Shown piece after piece: positions 45,681 to 59,150 of a DNA stretch of 64,000 nt; within the stretch, counting starts at the first letter, position 1; every line of letters starts with the position of its first letter. The stretch is taken from assembly GCA_963995525.1 (NCBI GenBank), contig OZ023209.1:36545616-36609615 (forward strand), read 5' to 3'. Under the pieces are notes generated by a model. The model saw only the letters and a program-made list of their open reading frames with translations. It searched no databases and was not told the origin of the DNA. Made by a program: the position numbers and the translations under genes. The stretch is from Escarpia spicata (lineage: Eukaryota > Annelida > Polychaeta > Sabellida > Siboglinidae).

Positions 45681-46900
45681 ATGCTACAGCTACAGCGTGC
45701 TGTAGAGGGTCTGCTGAGCCGTAGAAACTATAAAAATGGTACATGTCAGCAATTGAAAAATGTCACCAAAACACCGTCGGCATAACACTAAAATCCTTTG
45801 ATGTTTTGACGCATATGCAGTCCCAAGTAACCTTAATTACTACTTGCGGGTCCGACAGTGACTGAACGATGGTGCCAGTCGCATATGTTACATAACTTGA
45901 AGTTACATCACCTAACTGCATGTAAAGTCATATTACCTGACAATGAAGGATTATCGTATACTGTAGGTTAGATGCAAATTTTGGATGAGAAAAAAAACAT
46001 ACACTTCATTTATTTTCACGTTGGTCACAAGTTTATTTCTTATCAATATTCGTATTTTATACAATGGGACCTTACGAGGGGTCATAATGCGTGGGGCATG
46101 GAACCCCAAGGGACCTCATGCCCACACAAGGGGCGTCTTGCCCCATACCTGGGGGCAAGACGCCCCCTAGAAGACAATACTTAATTAACGATTTTAAACG
46201 TTATTGTTGTCAAATGTCATTAATGCTTTAATAATACATAACTTAACCACACGCCAATCGTATGACATCACCAGGATGTCAAAATGACAAGTTCATGAAT
46301 ATATATCTCCATGTTCCCTTAAGGGGGCTCCATGCCTCACCATACCCTGTAGTCAAAATATTGTCAACTGGGACCGAGGCCTAATGCCCCTAAAACAATT
46401 TGCGATTGCTTCATATCTACCTATAAACTTTTAAAATGTCATGACAATATCAATGCACATCTCCAACAATGACAATCACGTTGTTTTTTCCTATAAAAGG
46501 GTAAGTTATATGTGTCTTCATTAATCTATATGACACTACACAGCGAAGCGGGTATTAAATCGCACAGGCCTATTCTGAACATGGGCTAAAACAGCTGTCC
46601 GGGTCATGTCCCATGAAAGTTGTCATTTTGGCAGAAATGTATATCTTATACACTGTAATATCATCTTTCAAAGCCCAGTTTTTTTCTTCGTCAAGAAATC
46701 CTACACTAATAAAATCAACGTATTTACGATCCCAGAGATGAAAAGCATTAAACAATATGAATCAGAATGACCTCGTTTCTCAAGACGACTTTTTAAAGTT
46801 GGCTTCAATGTTAGCACTAAATCAAACACTACTCAAGATATTCCAACATCATCTGTGAAATTCAAAAAGGTATATAATTTGCAATTTAATACCCTCTTCG
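45681..46900. other. Non-genic stretch with a GC-rich hairpin
   Basis: No coding sequence recognised. It contains a perfect 15-bp inverted repeat at 46130-46166 within a CCCC/GGGG-rich patch (46060-46170), unlike the AT-rich surroundings. Confidence 0.5.
46130..46166. repeat. Perfect 15-bp inverted repeat (hairpin), 7-nt loop
   Basis: Left arm GGGGCGTCTTGCCCC (46130-46144) and right arm GGGGCAAGACGCCCC (46152-46166) are exact reverse complements around ATACCTG. Nearby GGGGCATG and CATGCCC (about 46093-46123) form a second, weaker pair. Confidence 0.9.
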
Positions 46901-49900
46901 CATACTACTCTGGCATTACGCAATGTGCTACTAGGCTATGTACTACTCCGGCACCAGGCTATTTACTACTCCTGCACTTGGCTATATGCTACTACGGCAC
47001 TAGGCTACACATTACTCCGGCACTAGGCTATGTGCTACTGCGGCACTAGGCTATTTACTACTCCTGCACTAGGCTATCACTACTCCGGCACTAGGCTATG
47101 TCTTACTCCGGCACCAGGCTATACACTACTCCGGCACTAGGCTATGTACTACTCCGGCACTAAGCTATATACTACACCTGCACTAGGCTATATGCTACTC
47201 CGGCACTATGCTACACACTACTCCGACACTAGACTATGTGCTACTGCGGCACTAGGCTATTTACTACTCCTGCACTAAGCTATACACTACTCCGGCACTA
47301 GGCTATGCATTACTCCGGCACCAGGCTATACACTACTCCGGCAATAGCCTATGTACAACTCCGGCACTAAGCTATATACTACTCCTGCACTAGGCTATAT
47401 GCTATTCCGGCATTAGGCTACACACTACTCCGGCACTAGCCTATATGCTACTGCGGCACTAAGCTATATACTACTCATGCACTAAGCTATATGCTACTCC
47501 GGCATTAGGCTACACACTACTCCAGCACTAGGCTATGTGCTACTGCGGCACTAGGCTATGTACTACTCCGGCACTAAGCTATATACTACTCCGGCACTAG
47601 GCTATACGCTACTCCGGCACTAGGCTATGTACTACTCCGGCACTAGACTATGTACTACTCCGGCACTAGGCTATGTACTACTCCGGCACTAGGCTATGTG
47701 CTACTGCGGCATTAAGCTATGTACTACTCCGGAACTAAGCTATATACTACTCCGGCACTAGGCTATATGCTACTCCGGCACTAGGCTATGTACTACTCTG
47801 GCACTAGGGTATGTACTACTCCGGCACTAGGCTACATACTACTCAGGTACTAGGCTTTATGCTACTCTGGCACTAAGCTATGTACTACTCCGGCACTAGG
47901 CTATATAGTACTCCGACACTAGGCTATGTACTACTCCGGCACTAGGCTATATGCCACTGCAGCACTATGCTAAGTACTACTCCGACACTAGGTTATGTAC
48001 TACTCCGGCACTAGGCTATGTATTATTCCTGCACTCCGCTGACTGTATGCTACTCCGGCACTAGGCTATATACTACTCCGGGACTAGGTTATGTACTACT
48101 CCGGCACTAGGCTATATACTACTCTGGCACTAGGCAATATGCTACTGCGGCACTAGGCTATGTATTACTCCGACACTAGGCTATGCACTACTCCGGCACT
48201 AGGCTACATACTACTCCGGCACTAAACTACATACTACTCCGGCACTAGGCTATATGCTACTCCGACACTAGGCTATGTACTACTCCGGCACTAGGCTATG
48301 TACTACTCCGGCACTAGGCTATGTACTACTCTGGCACTAGGCTATGTACTACTCCGGCACTAGGCTATATAGTACTCCGGCACTAGGCAATATGCTACTG
48401 CGGCACTAGGCTATGTATTACTCCGACACTAGGCTATGCACTACTCCGGCACTAGGCTACATACTACTCTGGCACTAAACTACATACTACTCCGGCACTA
48501 GGCTATATGCTACTCCGACACTAGGCTATGTACTACTCCGGCACTAGGCTATGTACTACTCCGGCACTAGGCTATGTACTACTCTGGCACTAGGCTATGT
48601 ACTACTCCGGCACTAGGCTATATACTACTCCGGCACTAGGCTATATGCTACTGCGGCACTAGGCTATGTACTACTCCGACACTAGGCTATGTACTACTCC
48701 TGCACTCGGCTGGCCATATGCTACTCCGGCACTAGGCTATGTACTACTCCAGCACTAGGCTATGTACTACCCCGGCACTAGGCTATGTACTACTCCGGCA
48801 CTAGGCTATGTGCTACTGCGGCATTAAGCTATGTACTACTCCGGCACTAAGCTATATACTACTCCGGCACTAGGCTATATGCTACTCCGGCACTAGGCTA
48901 TGTACTACTCTGGCACTAGGGTATGTACTACTCCGGCACTAGGCTACATACTACTCCGGCACTAAACTACATACTACTCCGGCACTAGGCTATATGCTAC
49001 TCCGACACTAGGCTATGTACTACTCCGGCACTAGGCTATGTACTACTCCGGCACTAGGCTATGTACTACTCTGGCACTAGGCTATGTACTACTCCGGCAC
49101 TAGGCTATATACTACTCCGGCACTAGGCAATATGCTACTGCGGCACTAGGCTATGTATTACTCCGACACTAGGCTATGCACTACTCCGGCACTAGGCTAC
49201 ATACTACTCCGGCACTAAACTACATACTACTCCGGCACTAGGCTATATGCTACTCCGACACTAGGCTATGTACTACTCCGGCACTAGGCTATGTACTACT
49301 CCGGCACTAGGCTATGTACTACTCTGGCACTAGGCTATGTACTACTCCGGCACTAGGCTATATACTACTCCGGCACTAGGCTATATGCTACTCCGACACT
49401 AGGCAATGTACTACTCCTGCACTCGGCTGGCCATATGCTACTCCGGCACTAGGCTATGTACTACTCCAGCACTAGGCTATGTACTACCCCGGCACTAGGC
49501 TATGTACTACTCCGGAACTAGGCTATGTGCTACTGCGGCATTAAGCTATGTACTACTCCGGCACTAAGCTATATACTACTCCGGCACTAGGCTATATGCT
49601 ACTCCGGCACTAGGCTATGTACTACTCTGGCACTAGGGTATGTACTACTCCGGCACTAGGCTACATACTACTCAGGTACTAGGCTTTATGCTACTCCGGC
49701 ACTAAGCTATGTACTACTCCGGCACTAGGCTATATAGTACTCCGACACTAGGCTATGTACTACTCCGGCACTAGGCTATATGCTACTGCAGCACTATGCT
49801 AAGTACTACTCCGACACTAGGCTATGTACTACTCCGGCACTAGGCTATGTATTATTCCTGCACTCGGCTGACCGTATGCTACTCCGGCACTAGGCTATGT

Positions 49901-51910
49901 ACTACTCCGGGACTAGGTTATGTACTACTCCGGCACTAGGCTATATACTACTCTGGCACTAGGCAATATGCTACTGCGGCACTAGGTTAGGTATTACTCC
50001 GACACTAGGCTATGCACTACTCCGGCACTAGGCTACATACTACTCCGGCACTAAACTACATACTACTCCGGCACTAGGCTATATGCTACTCCGACACTAG
50101 GCTATGTACTACTCCGGCACTAGGCTATGTACTACTCCGGCACTAGGCTATGTACTACTCTGGCACTAGGCTATGTACTACTCCGGCACTAGGCTATATA
50201 GTACTCCGGCACTAGGCTATATGCTACTGCGGCACTAGGCTATGTACTACTCCGACACTAGGCTATGTACTACTCCTGCACTCGGCTGGCCATATGCTAC
50301 TCCGGCATTAGGCTATGTACTACTCCAGCACTAGGCTATGTACTACTCCGGCACTAGGCTATATACTACTCCAGCACTAGGCTATATGCTACTGCGGCAC
50401 TAGGCTATGTACTACTCCGACACTAGGCTATATACTACTCCGGCACTAGGCTATATACTACTCCGGCACTAGGCTATGTACTACTCCAGCACTAGCCTAT
50501 GCACTAGTCCTGCACTCGGCTGGCTATATCCTACTCCGGCACTAGGCTATGTACTACTCCGGCTCTAGGCTATGTACTACTCCGGCACTAGGCTAAGTAC
50601 TACTCCGACACTAGGCTATGTACTACTCCGGCACTAGGCTATGTATTACTCCGGGACTAGGCTATGTACTACTCCGGCACTAGGTTATATATTACTCTGG
50701 CACTAGGCTATGTACGACTCCGGCACTAAGCTATATACTACTCCGGCACTAGGCTATATGCTACTGCGGCACTAGGCTATGTACTACTCCGACACTCGGC
50801 TGGCTATATGCTACTCCGGCTCTAGGCTATATGCTACTCCGGCACTAGGCTATGTACTACTCCGGCACTAGGCTATGTACTACTCCGGCACTAGGCTATA
50901 TACTACTCCGGCACTAGGCTATGTACTACTCCGGCACTAGGCTATGTACTATTCCGACACTAGGCTATATACTACTTCGACACTAGGCTATGTACTACTC
51001 CGGCACTAGGGTATGTACTACTCCGGCGCTAGGCTACGTACTACTCAGGTACTAGGCTTTATGCTACTCCGGCACTAAGCTATGTACTTCTCCGGCACTA
51101 GGCTATATACTACTCCGACACTAGGCTATGTACTACTCCGGCACTAGGCTATATACTACTTCGACACTAGGCTATGTACTACACCGGCACTAGGCTATGT
51201 ACTACTCCTGCACTCGGCTGGCTATATGCTACTCCGGCACTAGGCTATGTACTACTCTGGCACTAGGCTATGTACTACTCCGGCACTAGGGTATGTACTA
51301 CTCCGGCACTAGGCTTCGTACTATTCAGGTACTAGGCTATATGCTACTCCGGCACTAAGCTATGTACTACTCCGACACTAGGCTATATACTACTCCGACA
51401 CTAGGCTATGTACTACTCCGGCACTAGGCTATGTACTACTCCTGCACTCGGCTGGCCATATGCTACTCCGGCACTAGGCTATGTACTACTCTGGCACTAG
51501 GCTATGTACTACTCCGGCATTAGGGTATGTACTACTCCGGCACTAGGCTACGTACTACTCAGGTACTAGGCTTTATGCTACTCCGGCACTAAGCTATGTA
51601 CTACTCCGGCACTAGGCTATATACTACTCCGGCACTAGGCTATGTGTTACTGCGGCCCTAGGTTATGTACTACTCCGGCACTAGGCTATGTACTACTTTG
51701 GCGGCGCTAGGCTATGTGCTGCTGCGGCACTAGGCTATGTACTACTCCGGCACTAGGCTATGTTCTACTCCGGCTGTAGGCTATGTACTTCTCCGGCACT
51801 AGGCTATGTACTACTCCGACTGTAGGCTATATGTTACTCAAGCACTAGGCTATGTACTACTCCGGCACTAGGCTATATACTACTCCGGCACTAGGCTATG
51901 TATTGCTCCG
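46901..51910. repeat. 23-bp satellite array, about 218 copies
   Basis: The consensus is TACTACTCCGGCACTAGGCTATG, tandem for 5 kb. Variants at CCGG/CTGG/GCGG/CCGACA and at TATGTAC/TATATGC mark subtypes. Longer units reading CTCGGCTGGCCATATGC interrupt it near 48715, 49430, 50290 and 51455. Higher-order structure is clear: a CACTAAACTACATAC variant recurs exactly 253 bp (11 units) apart at 48224 and 48477, and again at 48964 and 49217. A block with ACTCAGGTACTAGGCTTTATG at 47841 recurs 1829 bp later at 49670 with near-identical neighbours. Confidence 0.97.
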
Positions 51911-54117
51911 TTGTTTGTATTGATCGTCTCCGAAACATTAGCGTTTGCTTACTGGTCCTGTGATGAAGTCTAATCCGTTTGTTGAATCTCTTTTGTGAAA
52001 TGCAATTCATTATTGTGCGAAGATAAAGCGTACACGATACAACCTGCGTGTACTGACAATGACGCCAATGTTATATAAGCAAGACTGAGTCGTTTTGAAA
52101 GTGCCCTCTTCTCGGAAACTGTTACCCCTTGCAAACGGACTCTCTATCAGAGTCTACCTATCATTGAAATCCGTGTTAAACTAATTATGTGAAGATCGCA
52201 CCCGTCTCCTCCACAATGCGGCCATACATAGCAGTGTAAAGCAACCAACAAACTACATCAGCGTCGGCTATAGTTCACTTCAGAAGAAATATCATGAGTT
52301 ATTACAGGTCTCCGCGGCAAATTAATTCATACAAAAATAATGTTTTAATACTTAAATTACGTTGATAATGAAAATAACATTGAATACCTTTTGCTGATTA
52401 TATGCATGTGCATGTATATACACAGCTTTGCCAAAGCTGCATATCAGTATATCTTTCCAGCCTCTGTAATCAGGCCCCCATGATTTATTCAACCCCTTTT
52501 GTGTCAGTCACGTGGCTGGCGGCTTCAGATGGCTCTACTGCATAACAGCTACTCATTGTGTTAACTCGCAATGTCAGCCAGTAACATTTTACTATTTTGT
52601 AACGTCACACCAAGAACGACTGACATATACTAGGCCTACTACAATTGGTTTGAAATAATGAAAAACTGATCAATTCACTGACATATTTCACCTGGAAGAC
52701 TTCATCAATAAATACGCCTACGTCTAGAGCAGAAAGATAACATTTATGTAACGACAGCGAACGAAGGATTGCGCGGCTCTTCGTGCGGCTTTCTTATTAA
52801 ATAATTTTTGAAACATATATTTTTGTTAAATATATGTAAGGTATATTTGAAATTTGATTTATGTTATGTAATTCACTACGTGATATAAATAGTTTGCCAC
52901 GTATACATAAGTGACTGAAAGAAACAACGTTGTCATCTATCGGAAACAATTGCCACACCAACGCGTAGTTCCAGGAAAATAACTGCGTAAAAGAAAAATT
53001 TCGTCCTCTAACTATACGATGTACCTTGGCCTACTTCTGTGTAGTCTTTCTCTTGAATAATAGTAAATCAGAGGTTTTCTAGTACAAATTAAACATGCGA
53101 AGTGATTGGACCGTGTCGATTAATTTCATTATCTGTGTTGCCGCTTCGCTGTTGCCGAAAGAGGGTCATTAATGAGTGACTGACCACAGCAACTCCCACG
53201 TATGTCATTGCACGGATTTGGTCAAGCGGACTGGATGAACCCTTTGATTGGCGTCAACAAAGCGTCACAAACATAGGACAGAATGGCGACATACCAGTAG
53301 CCATATCGACCAGCTACCGTGATTCGTGCGTACGTCTTATTTGTTTTTGTCTTCGTTATCTTCCGTTACGTATGGTAACGTAGGGCCTGCTTGATGTATT
53401 TGGCACTGGCGTCAGAAAGAAATTAATATTGAGGGGCCTGTGCCCAAGGCTTCAGTTCGGCACTACACTGCTGTCATCGGTTCGCTCAGACATGATATCG
53501 GAAGACGGGAGGGGGGGTTGTTGGAGATTTTTCGCAGTGACATTAAAATGTTTAGCTTGTCTCTCACTCAACCCTTCGGACACTGTGATACACGACAACG
53601 GATCGGAAGACGGGTGTAGGGGTGCTGTTCAAACAATTTCACAATGACATTCTCATATCTGCCCGAGACTCTCACTGAAGACTTCCGCGCTGTCTTGTAC
53701 GCAAGAAGGGGGAAGGTGCTGTTGAAAATGTTCCTCGGTTACGTTCTCAATGTTGCCACAGTAAAGCAAGGGGTGCATGAGTGTTGTGGAACACTTTCGC
53801 GAAAACATTACCATATTTTCTTGTAAGTATTCTTTATATTTCCGATTTGTCTCCGAAGGACCAACTCGCATTGTGATCACCTACATTGAAAATACTACTC
53901 AATATCATGGACTAAGCCCCCCTCTCTCAACATTGGGGAGTTGTCTAAGTCCCCCGTCCCCGTTTCCGATGCTTATGTCTGGTATACTTGCAATGATTGG
54001 TTGTTTAGTGTATTTGAGCCGGCGCGGTGGCTAAATACCTCGATATCTTCGTGAAGATGCTCAGCTGCCAATACGACTCTCCCAGACCAGGGTGTTGTTT
54101 CAACAATCGACGACACC
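51911..54117. other. Non-genic stretch between two satellite arrays
   Basis: No exon recognised. Between about 53460 and 53740 there are two or three diverged copies of a roughly 125-bp sequence with CGGAAGACGGG, GGGGG and TTTC(G/A)CA(G/A)TGACATT anchors. The rest appears unique. Confidence 0.45.
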
Positions 54118-56475
54118 ATTCGAGTATTGACGGGATGAAAGTGTGTTGTTAGAATATTGCCAGGCTGAGAGTGTACTGTTAGTGTATTGCCAGGCCGAGA
54201 ATGTGTTGTTAGAGTATTGCCAGGTTGAGAGTGTTTTTGTTGGAGTATTGTCAGGTTGAGAGTGTTTTGTTAAAGTATTGTCAGGCTGAGAGTGTGTTGT
54301 TAGAGTATTGTCAGGCTGAGAGTGTGTTGTTAGAGCATTGTCAGGCCGAGAGTGTGTTGTTAGAGTAGTGTCAGGCTGAGAGTGTGTTGTTAGAGTATTG
54401 TCAGGCTGAGAGTGTGTTGTCAGGTTGAGAGTGTTTTGTTAGAGTATTGTCAGGCTGAGAATGTGTTGTTAGAGCATTGTCAGGCTGAAAGTGTGTTGTT
54501 AGAGTATTGTCAGGCTGAGAGTGTGTTGTTAGAGTATTGTCAGGTTGGGAGTGTTTTGTTAGAGTATTGTCAGGCTGAGAGTGTGTTGTTAGAGTATTGT
54601 CAGGTTGCGAGTGTTTTGTTAGAGTATTGTCAGGCTGAGAGTGTGTTGTTAGAGTTTTGTCAGGTTGAGAGTGTTTTTGTTAGAGTATTGCCAGGCTGAA
54701 AATGTGTTGTTAGAGTATTGTCAGGCTGAAAGTGTGTTGTTAGAGCATTGTCAGGCCGAGAGTGTGTTGTTAGAGTAGTGTCAGGCTGAGAGTGTGTTGT
54801 TAGAGTATTGTCAGACTGAGAGTGTGTTGTCAGGTTGAGAGTGTTTTGTTAGAGTATTGTCAGGCTGAGAATGTGTTGTTAGAGCAATGTCAGGCTGAAA
54901 GTGTGTTGTTAGAGTATTGTCAGGCTGAGAGTGTGTTGTTAGAGTATTGTCAGGTTGGGAGTGTTTTGTTAGAGTATTGTCAGGCTGAGAGTGTGTTGTT
55001 AGAGTATTGTCAGGTTGCGAGTGTTTTGTTAGAGTATTGTCAGGCTGAGAGTGTGTTGTTAGAGTTTTGTCAGGTTGAGAGTGTTTTTGTTAGAGTATTG
55101 CCAGGCTGAGAATGTGTTGTTAGAGTATTGTCAGGCTGAAAGTGTGTTGTTAGAGTATTGTCAGGCTGAGAGTGTGTTGTTAGAGTATTGTCGGGTTGAG
55201 AGTGTGTTGCTATAGTATTGTTGGGTTGAGAGTGTGTTGTTAGAGTATTGTCAGGCTGAGAGTGTGTTGTTAGAGTATTGTCAGGTTGAGAGTGTTTTGT
55301 TAGAGTATTGTCAGGTTGAGAGTGTTTTTGTTAGAGTATTGTCAGGCTGAGAGTGTGTTGTTAGAGTATTGTCGGGTTGAGAGTGTTTTGTTAGAGTATT
55401 GCCAGGCAGAGAATGTGTTGTTAGAGTATCGTCAGGCTGAAAGTGTGTTGTTAGAGTATTGTCAGGTTGAGAGTGTGTTGTTAGAGTATTGTCAGGCTGG
55501 GAGTGTGGTGTTAGAGTATTGTCGGGTTGAGAGTGTGCTGTTAGAGTATTGTCTGGTTGAGAGTGTGTTGTTAGAGTATTGTCAGGTTGAGAGTGTTTTG
55601 TTAGAGTATTGTCAGGTTGAGAGTGTTTTTGTTAGAGCATTGTCAGGCTGAGAGTGTGTTGTTAGAGTATTGTCGGGTTGAGAGTGTTTTGTTAGAGTAT
55701 TGCCAGGCAGAGAATGTGTTGTTAGAGTATTGTCAGGCTGAAAGTGTGTTGTTAGAGTATTGTCAGGTTGAGAGTGTGTTGTTAGAGTATTGTCAGGCTG
55801 AGAGTGTGTTGTTAGAGTATTGTCGAGTTGAGAGTGTGCTGTTAGAGTATTGCCAGGCAGAGAATGTGTTGTTAGAGTATTGTCAGGCTGAAAGTGTGTT
55901 GTTAGAGTATTGTCAGGTTGAGAGTGTGTTGTTAGAGTATTGTCAGGCTGGGAGTGTGTTGTTAGAGTATTGTCAGGCTGAAAGTGTGTTGTTAGAGTAT
56001 TGTCGGGTTGAGAATGTGCTGTTAGAGTATTGTCTGGTTGAGAGTGTGTTGTTAGAGTATTGTCAGGCTGAGAGTGTTTTGTTAGAGTATTGTCAGGCTG
56101 AGAGTGTGTTGTTAGAGTATTGTCAGGCTGAAAGTGTGTTGTTAGAGTATTGTCGGGTTGAGTGTTTTGTTAGAGTATTGCCAGGCTGAGAATGTGTTGT
56201 TAAAGTATTGCCAGGCTGAGAATGTGTTGTTAGAGTATTGTCAGGCTGAAAGTGTGTTGTTAGAGTATTGTCGGGTTGAGTGTTTTGTTAGAGTATTGCC
56301 AGGCTGAGAATGTGTTGTTAGAGTATGTTCAGGCTGAAAGTGTGTTGTTAGAGTATTGTCAGGTTGAGAGTGTGTTGTTAGAGTATTGTCAGGCTGAGAG
56401 TGTGTTGTTAGAGTATTGGCAGGTTGAGAGTGTGTTGTTAGAGTATTGTCAGGCTGAAAGTGTGTTGTTATAACG
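54118..56475. repeat. 30-bp minisatellite array, about 78 copies
   Basis: The unit is GTTAGAGTATTGTCAGGCTG followed by AGAGTGTGTT (30 bp). Variants: CAGGTTGAG, CGGGTTGAG, CAGGCAGAGAA and TTTTGTT in place of TGTGTT. A 410-bp block (54412-54821) is repeated almost exactly at 54822-55231. Because 30 is divisible by 3, one plus frame reads as a steady ten-residue VLLEYCQAES repeat. The few non-30-bp units break this frame, so it is not a protein-coding repeat. Confidence 0.97.
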
Positions 56476-57297
56476 TAGTAGTTTAACTTGCTATGGTAGA
56501 AGATAGTTATTGATTTAGGCAACATGGATCGCGTTCTGATCACTGACATTTCCAACTACAGCGGAACCTCACTATCCAATCCACCGTTGGTATTGGGCCA
56601 AAATGGCACTGACAGCAAAGTGACCGTGTTGGCGGAACTAATTAACCTATACTTTACTGAATTGAATGACCCGTATTGCGAGGTGGTTGTAGTGCCGAGG
56701 TGACCGTAAAGCGACATTCGGCTGTATAAGAGGCACCACTTCATGTCAGATGAAAACAAACGATAACCGCAAAACGTCCACTCATATAATGCTATAATAA
56801 ATAGCGTGCGTGCGTGCGTGCGCGTGCTTGCATGTTCGTGTTCGTGTTCGTATTCGTGCTTGTGCGTGTGCGTGCGCGCGCGCGCGTGCATGCGTGCAAA
56901 TATGTGTATTATAAAAACATACGAAAAGACGAGATGGCAGTAGTCCAATCCGCATCGAATATTCAAAACACGATCGCCGGATATTAGTGTACGCTTTTAG
57001 TATGGTCTTTCTTTCGGCGTGATCTTAGTCACGTAAGCATGATATTGCTCGTCGCTAGATTGGAAACAAATTACATCCGCAAGAATCTTCACAAGCATAT
57101 CCCACGTGCGTGTCGAGATACTGAACATCGTTACATATAAACAAGGTATCTGCTCCGGCATTGATCTTCACGCAATTATGTAATTTCTGCACCACAATGC
57201 ATTTGACGGCTGTCGAGCTGCACTGGAAAGACAGTTGTTGTCCGAATTTATGTAAGTTACAAACATCTGCCGCTAATTATAATTATATTTTTTAGTG
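56476..57297. other. Non-genic stretch with GTGC-rich low complexity
   Basis: Alternating GCGTGCGTGC and GTTCGTGTTCGT sequence lies at about 56804-56900. Nothing coding is recognised. Confidence 0.5.
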
Positions 57298-57435
57298 TAT
57301 GTTTGTTTGCTTATTTGTTTGTTTGTTTTTGTTTGTTTGTTTGTTTGTTTGTTTTTGTTTGTTTGTTTGTTTGTTTTTGTTTGTTTGTTTGTTTGTTTGT
57401 TTGTTTGCTTATTTGTTTCTTTGTTTCTTTGTTTG
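57298..57435. repeat. TTTG tetranucleotide repeat with TTTTTG interruptions
   Basis: (GTTT)n with recurring GTTTTT phase breaks, flanked by GCTTATTTGTTT on both sides (57309 and 57407), which suggests a small internal duplication. Confidence 0.93.
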
Positions 57436-59150
57436 AACAACAAGAAATAAATAATTGGAAGCGTCTAGCAAAATAGCAGGATTTGATGAAAACGTTAAGT
57501 ATTGCAGGAGAGCGACAAGTCAAAAATAAAATTGTACAGTTTTGTTTCTCAAATCGAATCGTAACGTTGCGCACGGTGTGGAATTGTGTGACTAGTATTT
57601 AGCATTCGTTTGATTGGAGAAACAATAATGATCTGCGACCTGTTGATACTACAGAATCTGCCTGCAAAGTCACATTTATATAATGTCCAATCAAAATAAA
57701 TACATGCAAATTAAACATTAATAAATAACGAACATAATTTGGATGGTTGTGTACACATTAAAACAATTTTAAGGGAAGTAATTCACGGTTGTACTCAAGT
57801 TCGAATAACGTAATTTCTAGATATTCTGGACGTTTTTCTTAACTACACCATTCTCAAAGTTGGACCTAATGGTAATATACTCGTTTTGAAGGTCAACGCT
57901 GCATCTGTTTGATACTCAATACGCGTGTCTTGCTAGATATATTGGTGCACACGGTTTTTCCATTGCACGATCAAATGTCCGTTGCATCAAGGATGTTTAA
58001 GAACAGAGTTGACGTTGGTGGCAGTGGTATTGTCGCACACCAATCAATAATCAATAATGAGCCAAACACAGCTCAATGTGGTCGATTGATTCATGGTTCG
58101 TTAGCAACCACTCTGATCGCTAGAAAGAAATCCCAATTTAGCTCTTGTCTGATGCACTTTTCTTGTGCGTCGCTGGGTGCGGAGCCGCGATGCGAGCGAC
58201 AAGAACGACCAACAAATACGAATATGTCAACTTTATTCACGTGCAATAATTGAACGCCAACTCGTGGATCAGTGCACATGTTTTAATCCGTGCCACCGCC
58301 AGTTATTCCGCAGGTCTATAGGGTGTCCAGCAGGCGTCCTTAGGGCGTCAGCATACCGAGTGTCCACCTATTACACTGGCGGTTGTACACTCAACCCTAA
58401 AGTCGTCGAATGTTCAAGCGGTCATCGTATCTTAACTGGGAACACCATAACTTCTTACTGATAATCCCAAACCCGTTATGGCACAAACATTGGCAATCTT
58501 AGAATTGCATTCTGAGCTAAATTATCATGTCTAACTATTTTAAGAATATGTATGGGGAATACGCATGAACACTGTTGATTTAGTTGATCATACTTCGCAT
58601 TTGATATTTTATTCGATATTGTGCTTTTGTAAAATTACCAGTCGCCAGGTCCGACCAGCGGAATAGTAATGTACGGCAAACGGATATAATGTTCCGTTTT
58701 ATTATAAAATTGCTTATTATGTGAAAAAAGTTAATGTCATGCTGTAAACAAGAGTGTACACAATATTGTTAAATTATAATTCTCATGCAGTGGTAATGTT
58801 TGAGAATAATTGTATTCCTTTATGTTGGTTGCAAACCACACTGTCTTATTTACAGGTTCAGATATAAAAGAACAATTGCTTTCAAATCCAGCACGGCAAC
58901 CAACTCTTAATGACACTGTCTCGCCGGTATAAATTTTAATTTCGTTTTACATACACACTCTGGTCTATTTTTTACTTATTATACCTGTATTATTTGACAG
59001 AATTTTCGACAGTCCGTGGCCACGTCATTCCATCCAGGCAAGTTCATAGTTTCACATAGACATTTGGGGTTTATCATCTCATGATGTTTTCAATGGACAC
59101 ATTAACTGGTCATCGTTAAATGTCCTTGGTTTAATACGTCTGTAGATGCA
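57436..59150. other. Non-genic stretch downstream of the neuropeptide-like gene
   Basis: Frames at 57909-58253 plus, 58091-58279 minus and 58165-58461 plus show no motif. A minus-strand AATAAA at about 58613-58608 could serve the neuropeptide-like gene but is some 540 bp past its stop. Confidence 0.4.

Noticed and set aside
54412..56189. Plus-strand VLLEYCQAES repeat protein
   Set aside because: The unit is 30 bp so one frame stays open by arithmetic; shortened units break it, several apparent starts are GTG, and flanks show no gene structure.
58165..58461. 98-codon plus-strand Cys-containing frame
   Set aside because: No signal peptide, no repeated or spaced cysteine pattern of a known fold, and no supporting context.
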